Below the pieces are notes generated by a model. It was not told the origin of the DNA. It was given only the letters and a program-made list of their open reading frames with translations, and searched no databases. Below are positions 13,301-21,348 of a stretch of 64,000 nt of DNA, in pieces. The translations under genes and the position numbers were made by a program. How positions within the stretch are numbered: the first letter of the stretch is position 1; each line of letters begins with the position of its first letter. Source of the DNA: Anas platyrhynchos (Eukaryota > Chordata > Aves > Anseriformes > Anatidae); contig NC_092591.1 in the NCBI RefSeq assembly GCF_047663525.1, positions 54,103,501-54,167,500 of the forward strand, in the 5' to 3' direction.

Positions 13301-14252
13301 AAAGGGATTACATCTGCGAGTACTGCGCCCGGGCGTTTAAGAGTTCTCACAACTTGGCGGTGCACCGAATGATCCATACGGGCGAGAAGCCCTTGCAGTG
13401 AGTACCTCTGCCTGTCTCTCACCCTCCCGAGTGACCCGTGGACATATCTGCTCTGAGAGCAGCTCTGAAGGCAGGGCTGGGACCTGATCCTGGAGTCCCG
13501 GCTCCCTTTGAGCACGCAGCTGTGGGAGTGTTGGGATTGCTGCTTGTTGTCTCACCTGTTCCTTCAGGCAGTGCCTCAGATCTGAGGAGCGTGAGTAAGC
13601 CCCTGTAAATCTCTCTGGAAGAGCTGGCGCCGTGGTGGCATCCCGTTAATGAGCCCCTGCTGCTTTCCTGGGCTGCCTGTGTCTGCACAAAGGCGTGCCG
13701 ATGGCCCCTTTGTCGTGACCTCCCCTTCTCCCCTTCCCCAGGTGTGAGATCTGCGGGTTCACCTGCCGGCAGAAGGCCTCCCTGAACTGGCACATGAAGA
13801 AGCACGACGCCGACTCCTTCTACCAGTTCTCCTGCAACATCTGCGGCAAGAAATTCGAGAAGAAGGACAGCGTCGTGGCCCACAAAGCCAAGAGCCACCC
13901 CGAAGTGCTCATTGCCGAAGCACTGGCCGCCAACGCGGGTGCCCTGATCACCAGCACTGACATCCTGGGCACCAACCCCGAGGCCATGGCGCCGCCCACC
14001 GATGGCCAGGGCCTCCCCCTTCTTCCCGACCCGCTGGGGAGCGCCGCCCCGGCCGATTGCCTGCTGCTGAACCCCGACGGGATGGCCAAGACGTATTGCG
14101 GCGGGGCGGAGCGCGTGAGCCTGGTGGCTGACGGCAAGCTCTTCGTGGGCGGCGGCAGCAGCGCGACCCCAGAAGGGCTGGTCATGAACACAGAGATCCT
14201 GGGAGCCACCACGGAGGTGCTCATCGAAGATTCAGACTCCACTGGACCCTAG
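769..14252 (+). CDS. ZFP91: ZFP91 zinc-finger E3 ubiquitin ligase (11 coding exons)
   Basis: Coding exons: 769-1100, 1538-1563, 8010-8225, 8415-8451, 8941-9033, 9511-9633, 11879-11929, 12445-12523, 12690-12804, 13298-13397, 13742-14252. All have GT/AG borders and join in frame to 560 residues (human about 570). The protein has an Ala/Arg-rich N-terminus with RRRKAEYPRRRR, acidic stretches (exons 3-5), a basic region with PKRRKK ending near residue 295, and five C2H2 fingers with first Cys at about 303, 334, 364, 392 and 422. A conserved C-terminus ends IEDSDSTGP. Mammalian ZFP91 is a nuclear atypical E3 that promotes K63-linked ubiquitination of NIK (MAP3K14) in non-canonical NF-kB signalling. 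The first finger is slightly atypical (C-x4-C). The start at 769 gives the family's MP start; upstream in-frame ATG at 652 lies among promoter boxes. Recognition is near certain. Confidence 0.97.
1564..8009 (+). other. ZFP91 intron 2 (6.4 kb)
   Basis: This is the longest intron of the gene, from the GT at 1564 to the AG at 8008-8009. I see no convincing exon in it. It holds a CR1 remnant (7012-7240), a 16-bp direct repeat (near 5360 and 5381) and ordinary AT-richer sequence. Open frames in it are short and match no family I recognise. Confidence 0.7.
7012..7240 (-). mobile_element. CR1 LINE 3' fragment, inverted
   Basis: The stretch reads like the reverse complement of the CR1 3' end: a 'gggaggggacctccagaggtctctggtcctgg'-like block, then 'ctccaaggatgggggtcacacagcc', then an 'actgtcctc' block. 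It is well diverged from the consensus as I remember it and 5'-truncated, as most CR1 copies are. It lies in ZFP91 intron 2. The edges are approximate. Confidence 0.7.
8938..8943 (+). promoter_or_regulatory. ZFP91: NAGNAG tandem splice acceptor, ZFP91 exon 5
   Basis: The acceptor reads cccAGcAG just before GCGATGAC. Using the first AG (exon from 8941) adds one Ser relative to the second (exon from 8944). Both keep the frame, so two isoforms that differ by a single Ser in the acidic segment are expected. Confidence 0.6.
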
Positions 14253-17205
14253 TGGGCGGGGAGCACGTGGGTGCTGGGACAGCTCGGACTCTGTATTTAA
14301 AAAGGAAAAATGATGGAGACGCGTGTTGAAAGAGAGAAAAGCTAAGCAAAAACCTAAAATACTAGTAAATAACCGAAGGGTCTGCTCTCCTCCGGCGTGG
14401 ATCACGGCACGTCCTCTTTCTCCCAACCACTTCTGTCTTGTCACTGCTCCTTGGTAGGAAAGGGGCACGCGCCGCCGTTACCAGAGCAAGTTGGACCGAG
14501 CGACGGATTTCTCTGAGGGAGGGGGAATGGCCGAAACCCTTCGCTCTGCCCCAAAGCGATGCCTTTCTTGACGTGGCCCCGCTAGGAAGCGTTTCGGTGC
14601 GCTCTGGACGAGTTTCTTAGGACTCCCTTCCGCCCCGTGGTCCCGACTTCTATGCATCACTGCACTCTGGTCCTTGCAGTCTCCTTCTTCTTCCTGGGGC
14701 TGGGAGGTTGGCTTGGCACTTTAGGCCCCCTCGGCAGGGCGAGCTGCGGAGGAGCGAGCGCGCGTCCCCGGCCTCGCCGCGCTGCTCTGCTCCGTCTCTG
14801 GCAGGAAGTTGAGGGAACGCCCTGGCTCGTAGATCATGTTTGCTCGGAGAGGCCCCGGGGGCTACGGGAGCCCTGCGTGGGAGAGAGGCAAGGAGGAGCA
14901 TCCCAGTTTGACGACAGTAATTTGCACTTTGAACATGTTTCGTTTTTGTGTTGTGGTAACGAGATTCCTTATTTATTGATAAAAAAGGGTCGGTATTTTT
15001 GAGTTCTGTTCTGGGTGGGTGGGGGTGGAAGGGGTTCGGGCTGTTCCCCAGGGAGCGCACCGTGCCATCCTGACCTCCGCTGGGAGGAGAGCTGAGGGGA
15101 GGCAGTGCTCCGGAGGCAGATCTGTCTCGTAGCTTTTCCAGAGTAGAGGGAGAGCCCGGAGAAGAGCCTGCTTGCAGTGGGAGTCTTTGCGGCAGCGTTT
15201 TAGCAGGAGGATGAGGTGAGTGCTGGAACAGCTGGCTCTTGTCTCCTTCCCTCCCAGCTCCTCGCGTTAAGTGCTCTTTCTGCGCCCCCTGACTCTCGCA
15301 GGGAAGGACATCGTTAGCCAGGAACTTGTTCTCGTGACTTAGGGCCGTTGTGAGCCGCTTGCTGGTGGGGGATGCCGCGCTCCTCATCCACCTCTGCCTC
15401 TCCTTTCCGGGTCTAGGTGAAAGATCCAGAAGCAGAGACCGGGTCCGGTCGTCTCAGGAGAATTTATCCCAGGCGATAGGCTGAGGGAGGAGGAGGAAGG
15501 GGCTGTCAGCTCACTCCCTGCCTCTGTTTTGGGGAGCGTTGTGCAGCTGCGTGGTCAAAGCTCCTCGCTTCTGCACAAAACGCCGCTGCTTTCCCCAGAG
15601 CCTGGTAGTTTGAGTGTCGCCTGCTGGCGTAGCTGGGACAGCCCCGAATTCTCGGAGAGGCTCGCGTGGGACGTGACACGTCTGGTAGTGAGACTCGGAT
15701 CTTTCTCGCTCTGTTCTCTGAAACTGTGTGTGGAGACTCAGTGGCCTTGAATTCTTAGTGTTTTTTTTCTTTTGGAAGAGGTGAAAAATAACCTGGGCTT
15801 TTTGTTTGTTTACTTGTTTTCTTTCTTTCTGTTTTGGTTGGGTTTATGTGCTTGGAACAGAGCCCCAGCGTCTTGTCCAAGCGCACGGTCAGCAGCATCG
15901 GTCTGTAACACGGCAGCCAGGCAAAATCGGGTATCTGGGGGCTGGAGAACAGCAATAAAATGTGGAATTGAATTGGAAACTCTTACAGGAAACTGACTCT
16001 AAACACCCACTCTATCCCCTGCCCTGCCTGGAAATCCAGCTGTGGCCCGAGCCTGAGAGCTTTTAGGGGGTCGTTTGTCCTGATTTCCCCTTTCCCTTCC
16101 CCACTGACACTGACGTCTGTGTCGGAACAAGCCAGAACGCTTCTGGTGGTGGGGCAGCTTGTGCTCGGGCAGTTTGCAACCCTGGCATTTCGTGATCTGG
16201 GTGTGAGCATCCCCTGTGGCTCCCGCGCTTCTCCTGGGGGTAGGCAGGAGGGGCTGCAGCACCCCTGGGCAGGCAGCTCCGGGAACACCCCGCATGGCAA
16301 ACGGGCAGGGGGTGGTGAACCACACGAACCCGTTTCCTTAGTTGGGGTGATACAACCCCTTGTTTAGATCAATTTATTGTGATTTCCAGGGAGAAGTTTT
16401 AGGGTGGCAAGCTGTTTTTCCCCCTCCCCATGCCCCTTCCTAACTAACGGGGCACGGCACAAAGAGAGGATCAGACCCAACCCTGCTGGTTTCACCCACC
16501 AGCAGCGAGGGTCTCCAGCCCGGGGCAGTAGGGTCAAACCCCTCTCCTGCCTCAGACCCCGCTGCCTGTAGGGGATGTGCCAGCGTAGTCGGGGCTGCCT
16601 GCTTTGCCCCCGGGTTGCTGCAGCCCCTCTGCTGCTTTTCATGCCCTGCCACCGCCCCCCCGGAGGAGCGGAGCCGGCAGAGCCTTGCACAGAACACTAA
16701 ACGAAAGGGAGAGCTTGGGGTTTTGTTCTCCGAGACCGACACTAAAACGCTTCTGGGCCACCAGCTTGCTCCCCAGCGGTGCTGCCCCGCTCGGCACCCG
16801 GCTGGGAGGCGAGGGAGCCTGCCTCGGCCTGCGCCTGCCCCTGCTGCCCTGGGCAGAGCAGCGCAGTCGTGGCAGCGGCTGCGGGATCCAGCAGCTTGCT
16901 CGCCTCCCACCTCATTCCTGGCCTCGAGACCTCCGCTCCCTGCCTCGCCCTCCCCTGCGCCCCCTCATAGCTGCCCTTTTTTTTCTTTTTCTGGTCTCGG
17001 CGGGTTGCCTGCCTGTCCTCTAACCACAGCCTGCTCGCCCTGCTGCAGGAGAGACTGGTGTAACTCCTTCCCTCTGCCCTCCCGTGCCCTACAACTGACA
17101 CAGCCCTCCTGCCGCCCCTCCCCTCGGCGTCTCTCCTTCACTCGCATGCAGTTTGCTTCAATAAATTATTGTAGTAGTTTGCAATAAACTTCTTTTTGTA
17201 TTTTC
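14253..17205 (+). other. ZFP91: ZFP91 3' UTR with three poly(A) signals
   Basis: After the TAG at 14250-14252 there is nearly 3 kb without a recognisable gene. AATAAA signals occur at 15954-15959, 17160-17165 and 17183-17188. The last two sit in an AT-rich patch followed by T/G-rich sequence, which fits the main cleavage site near 17200. The first would give a shorter message. Human ZFP91 also has a 3' UTR of several kb. Frames in this stretch are not conserved proteins. Confidence 0.65.
17183..17188 (+). terminator. ZFP91: Distal poly(A) signal of ZFP91
   Basis: A canonical AATAAA is followed within 20-40 bp by a TTTTTGTATTTT downstream element. A second AATAAA lies 23 bp upstream (17160). 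Confidence 0.6.
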
Positions 17206-17333
17206 CCCTGTATTTATTTATTATTACTATTTTTTTTTCTCTCCTCCCCGGGAGGGAAGCCAGGGCCTTTCTCCTGCAGGCGTGCGGAGGGGTGGGCTGT
17301 GGGCAGGGGGCTTGGCAGCGCTTTCTGCAGTAG

Positions 17334-17347
17334 CCACCAGGTGGCAC
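17334..17347 (+). promoter_or_regulatory. CTCF-type motif between ZFP91 and CNTF
   Basis: CCACCAGGTGGCAC fits the CTCF core consensus CCASYAGRKGGCRS at every position. It lies about 150 bp beyond the last ZFP91 poly(A) signal and 940 bp before the CNTF start codon. This is a place where an insulator separating a ubiquitous from a tissue-restricted gene would make sense. Occupancy cannot be seen from sequence. Confidence 0.55.
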
Positions 17348-17717
17348 CGGTGCTGCTGGGCTAACCCGGGGGGGCTGGGGCTTGCCCCCCCCCATCCCTG
17401 CTAGCCCCCGAATCCCCCCTGGTAGCCCTGAGCCTCTCCCCGGTAGCCCCAAGCCAGGGCAGGGCTCGTAGTGGTGCGGTTGTAAAGGGAAGCTGCTTTC
17501 CAACTCCCATTTTTCTCTTCATCTGGGTAACACGTAACCAAAATAAACATCTTGAGGAAAAAGCAAATAAACCTAAAAAGGGCTGGTTTTTGTGTGGTGC
17601 TTGTGTTTTGGAGGGGAGGGGGGGGAATCAAGGGCCTCCTCCTTGAGGGCTCTGCTTCGGGGCAGGCCCCTGCAGGAAAGGGTGGCTGGGAAGAGGGCAG
17701 CAGGCAGGGCCCTGAAG

Positions 17718-17783
17718 CCCCAAAGGGTTTGGGGTGAAGCCCCGAGGGCTTTGGGGTGCAGCCCCTAGGGGTTTGGGGTGAAT
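17718..17783 (+). repeat. Three 22-bp palindromic tandem repeats
   Basis: There are three consecutive 22-bp units, at 17718-17739, 17740-17761 and 17762-17783. Each begins CCCC and carries GGGG 13 bp later, as in CCCCAAAGGGTTTGGGG, so every unit can fold on itself. They lie 500 bp upstream of the CNTF start codon. Confidence 0.7.
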
Positions 17784-18286
17784 AGCACAAATCCCACAGC
17801 TGGTGCTGGATGTCCCTGTGTCCCCTGTGCCCTGCTCAGGCCCCAGGCTGCCCTCCCTGCTCAGCTGTTGAGCAACGTCCCGGCTTTGCTCGCCTCTTCC
17901 CGGCAGCGGTTTCCCATGCTCCGGCCTAAATGGGGGGAACGGGGCCGGGGCTGGGGGCTGGCTTCCCTGCGGGGAGGCAGGAGAGGGTCCGAGCCGGGGC
18001 TGGGAGAGCCTCCTGCTGCTGCCGGGCGAGGCCGTTCCGGGCAATGGGCTTAGCGAGTGGCGAAGCGTGGGGGAATTAGGGCAATAATCTGTGGCTGTTG
18101 ATCCCAGAGGCGGGAATTTGCAGCGTGGTGCCAGGCCCCAGGCGCGGAAGAGGGGGAGAGCCGGGCCAGCGGACGCGTGAGCAGAGCACGCCGGCTGGAA
18201 TGCACCAGCTCAGCACGGGATTGTCCTTCCCGGGCCAGGCGGGCGCCGCGCCGTGAGCCCGGAGCCCCGGGACGAGCGCCGGGGCC

Positions 18287-19065
18287 ATGGCAGCGGCAGA
18301 CACCCCCTCGGCCAGCACCCTCCGGCGCCGCGACCTGTGCAGCCGCGGCATCCGCCTGGCCAGGAAGATGCGTTCGGACGTGGCCGACCTCCTGGACATC
18401 TACGTGAGTTCATCTCCACCCATGCCCCAAGGCTGCTGCCGAGCTTTGGGACAAAATCCCGCCGACACCTCGGCCTTGGGGTCTCGTCGGTGCTCGGGTG
18501 ACCTCCTGCCTTTCGCCTTCCGCCCCGTGCCCCAAACCATCATGGGGGCTGCTGAGGGTCCCCGTTTCTTGTTTATTTTTTCCCCGCACAGGTGGAGCGG
18601 CAGGGCTTGGACGCCTCGGTGAGCGTGGCGGCGGTGGAAGGGGTGCCGGCGGCGGCGGCGGAGCACTGGGGCGAGCAGACGGGGACGCAGCGGCTGCTGG
18701 ACAACCTGGCGGCGTACCGAGCCTTCCGCGCGCTGCTGGCCCAGATGCTGGAGGAGCAGCGCGAGCAGCTGGGCGACGCCGACGCCGCGCTGGGCCGGGC
18801 GCTGGCGGCCGTCCTGCTGCAGGTCTCAGCCTTCGCCTACCACCTGGAGGAGCTGCTGGAGCTGGAGAGCCGCCGGCCCCCCGGAGATGACGGGGACGGG
18901 CCCCCCGCGCCCCCTCGCCTCAGCCTCTTCGAGCAGAAGCTGCGGGGCCTGGGGGTGCTGCGGGAGCTGGCCCAGTGGGCCGTGAGGTCCGTGAGGGACC
19001 TGCGGCAGCTCGCCCGGCCCGGCCCCGGTCCCAGCTCAGCCCCTGGCATGGCCGAGGGCCAGTGA
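18287..19065 (+). CDS. CNTF: Ciliary neurotrophic factor (2 exons)
   Basis: Exon 1 is 18287-18403 and exon 2 is 18592-19065, joined at a phase-0 GT/AG intron of 188 bp to give 196 residues. Landmarks are DLCSRGIRLARKMRSD near the N-terminus (helix A), QRLLDNLAAYRAFR (helix B), LLQVSAFAYHLEELLELE (helix C) and SLFEQKLRGL with WAVRSVRDLRQL at the end (helix D). There is no signal peptide, as known for CNTF. It is a four-helix cytokine of the IL-6 family that acts through CNTFR-alpha, LIFR and gp130 on neurons; the chicken protein is growth-promoting activity (GPA). The two-exon layout with the intron after '...DIY' equals the mammalian gene. Its place 3' of ZFP91 on the same strand matches mammals. 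The C-terminal 15 residues are Pro/Gly-rich and poorly conserved. Confidence 0.97.
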
Positions 19066-19769
19066 TGGCCGCACGGGGTGCGGGGAGCCCGGGTCTGGTT
19101 AGGGGGCTCCTTTTCCCAGCTGGGGGGGCAGAGGCACGGGGAGGGAAGCCCTGGAAGGACGAGGTTCGGGATGAGTCCGGCTCTGCATGCTTGGGGTTCG
19201 CAGGACCCAGTGGTCCTTGGTGAGCAAGGTGCCGTGAGACTCGCTCGCTGCCTCTTTTCATGGCTTGATGCTGCTTCAGGAGGCAGGGAGCTGCGGGGGG
19301 GCTCCTGGAGACGAGCGAAGGGCTGTGAAACTGGCACCTGGTGGAAGGAATTGTAGCCCCCTCTGCACCACCCGAGGCTTTGCCCCCTTCGGGTGGTTCC
19401 TTGTCCTTCCCCGCCGCCTGCTCCTGCCCTCTTGGTGTTCTCCGTGCGTTGAATTTCTGCTCTAACTGCTTGGGGGCTCGTTGGGGAGGGGGTGGCGGGG
19501 GGGTTTGGGCAGGATGGCATTTCTCAGCTGCTCCCACAATCCGGCAGAGAGGATCTGCTAACCGAAGGCTGGCTGGGAAGCCCCTCCGCGAGGAGGCTGG
19601 TGCCCCCAGGCCACAATTAGGACTGGAGATGGCCTGGAGGAACGAACAGCCCCAACCTCCAACCTGCATCTCGTACCCGGCGAAGCCCTGAGGCTTCTCA
19701 GCTGCCTTGGCCATTGTGGTTTTTCTTTTTTTTTTTTTTTTATTTTTTTTCCTTGATGGCTGCTGAGTG

Positions 19770-19775
19770 AATAAA
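19770..19775 (+). terminator. CNTF: Poly(A) signal of CNTF
   Basis: An AATAAA lies 705 bp after the CNTF stop codon, just past a run of T. The next 60 bp are GT-rich, so the message probably ends near 19795. Confidence 0.6.
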
Positions 19776-19799
19776 GTGCCTGGGAGATCTGCTGGGGAG

Positions 19800-20840
19800 C
19801 CGTGACTTCTTGGAGGACGGGGGGTCCTCGTTCGCTGGGGCGTGGGGGGAAAGTCTGGGAGCGTGGTGCGGGCACACGGCTTGGAAATGCCCAGCCAGCC
19901 CCGCACAAAGCAGCTTTGTCCCCGCGGGCGCTGGAGGCGCCGGGCACGGTGCCCGCTGCAGCACCAGTGGCGTCTGCAGGGGCTGGGGGGGCAGCGCAGG
20001 GGGGGCAAAGGGCAGGGCCAGCGGGGCCACGGGGGGGCTGAGGGCTGAGGGCCGCCACCATGACCAGAGGCACCGTGAAGAGCCGAGCTGTCACCGCCCG
20101 CCCCGCGGCCTGGCTGATGCTCGCTGCCAGCTGGGCGAGCGGCCCCAAACCCGGGGCTCTCCCTGCCAGCAGGGCCCCGGCGCAGCTGTGCTGACACCCG
20201 AGCCCCCCCCCCCCGGTCTCAATTTCAGATTTTTGGCCGAAACGCGGGCGAGGAGCATGAAGGGAAACACCCTGAGGCTGCAGGCTCTTTAGGCCAGCCT
20301 CCCACGGTGGCGGTAGCCCCGTGGCTGACAGAAACCCACCGGGAGCCTGCTTTGGGACGAGGGAAGGGATTTGGGCAGGAAAACGTGCTCGGGGGCCCAT
20401 GGGGGGATTTGCTCCCATTTTGGCATAATATTTATAACAATATTTATAATAATATTTATCGCCTGGAAAACGGAATTTATCAGGAGCTGAGCCCCCGGTG
20501 ATGCCCTACAGCCACAGCGCCCCCATGTCCCGGGGGAGGGTCCCCTCTGAGCACGCTGGGCTGGGGGATTTGCCCAAATCCTGCGGGCACAAGGTTTGGG
20601 TGGGTGTTCCTTTAGTCTTTTTGGGGTGATTTCTCCCCAAAACGGGAAAATGAAGTGTGGTGGGTGCTGCTGCTGGTGCTGGGGGGCTGCGGGAGCCCAG
20701 CGTGGAGGTGTGAGGATAATTTGGGGCCGCTCGGGCGGTGTCTCAGTGTTTGGGGCAGATTTTGGGGTGTCACAGGGGGGCTGCACCCCGCTCCCCCCCC
20801 CCCACGCCACCAATGGTTCCTCCCGGCTTTGCCCCCCCTC
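19800..20840 (+). other. CNTF-DTX4 intergenic stretch
   Basis: No gene is seen. The stretch is GC-rich except for an AT island with three 12-bp AATATTTATAA-type units (20427-20462). Open frames on either strand have biased composition and no family resemblance. Confidence 0.6.
20427..20462 (+). repeat. AT-rich 3 x 12-bp tandem repeat
   Basis: Three units beginning AATATTTAT lie at 20427-20438, 20439-20450 and 20451-20462. The first two differ at one base and the third diverges in its last three. They form an isolated AT island inside very GC-rich sequence 0.9 kb before DTX4. Confidence 0.65.
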
Positions 20841-20842
20841 GG

Positions 20843-21005
20843 GGGCGAGTGGTCGGCGCTGAGGGGGCGTGGCCTCGCACCGAGGGGGCGTGGCCAAGTG
20901 CTGATGGGGGCGTGGCCACTGCGCGTTAGGGGCGTGGCAACCGGGTGTTGTGGGCGTGGCCGCCTGGTCTTGTGGGCGTGGCCAAGGGGCGCGGGGGGGC
21001 GTGGC
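20843..21005 (+). promoter_or_regulatory. DTX4: 22-bp-periodic array of GGGCGTGGC boxes, DTX4 promoter
   Basis: Exact GGGCGTGGC occurs at 20865, 20886, 20908, 20930, 20952, 20974 and 20997. The spacings are 21, 22, 22, 22, 22 and 23 bp. A degenerate eighth copy (GGGCGAGTGG) sits one period earlier at 20843. The motif is a KLF/Sp-type GC/GT box. The bases between boxes differ from unit to unit, while the box and its spacing are kept. The array ends about 340 bp before the DTX4 start codon and lies inside its CpG island. It looks like a tandem duplication kept as a multi-site enhancer or promoter; function is inferred. Confidence 0.75.
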
Positions 21006-21226
21006 TCCCCGTGGCGCCCCGCCGCGCGCTGGCGCGGGCGCGGGAACGGGGCGGGCGCTGCGGTGCGGAGCGGAGCGGAGCGGGGCCGCCCCCCGCTGCC
21101 GCCGCCCGGCCGGGGAGAGGCGCTGCGCTCCGGCCCGGCGCCCAGCCGCGGCCCTTCCCCTCCGCGCCCCCTCGGCGGACGGCCCCGGGGCGGGGGCAGG
21201 CGGGCGGGCGGGCAGCCCCGCGGAGC

Positions 21227-21331
21227 ATGCGGGAGCCGGCGGGGCGTCTGCGGCGGGCAGCGGGAGGAGGAGGAGGAGGAGGAGGAGGAGGAGGAGGAGG
21301 AGGAGGAGGAGGAGGAGGTGAAGGGGGCTGA
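21227..21331 (+). CDS. uORF with polyglycine run, DTX4 5' UTR
   Basis: An ATG at 21227 (A at -3, a fair Kozak context) opens a 34-codon frame that starts MREPAGRLRRAAG. It then reads the GGA repeat as 19 glycines and stops at 21329-21331, 17 bp before the DTX4 ATG. It is in a different frame from DTX4. If the transcript starts upstream of 21227, this uORF would be met first by scanning ribosomes and could hold down DTX4 translation. There is no proof that it is transcribed or translated. Confidence 0.4.
   Translation: MREPAGRLRRAAGGGGGGGGGGGGGGGGGGGEGG
21263..21318 (+). repeat. (GGA)18 microsatellite in DTX4 5' leader
   Basis: Eighteen perfect GGA units (21263-21316) continue into GGTG. (GGA)n DNA and RNA form very stable tetrad-based quadruplexes. 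It lies 30 bp before the DTX4 start codon, so length changes could affect translation. Confidence 0.9.
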
Positions 21332-21348
21332 GGCGGCTCGGGGGAGCG

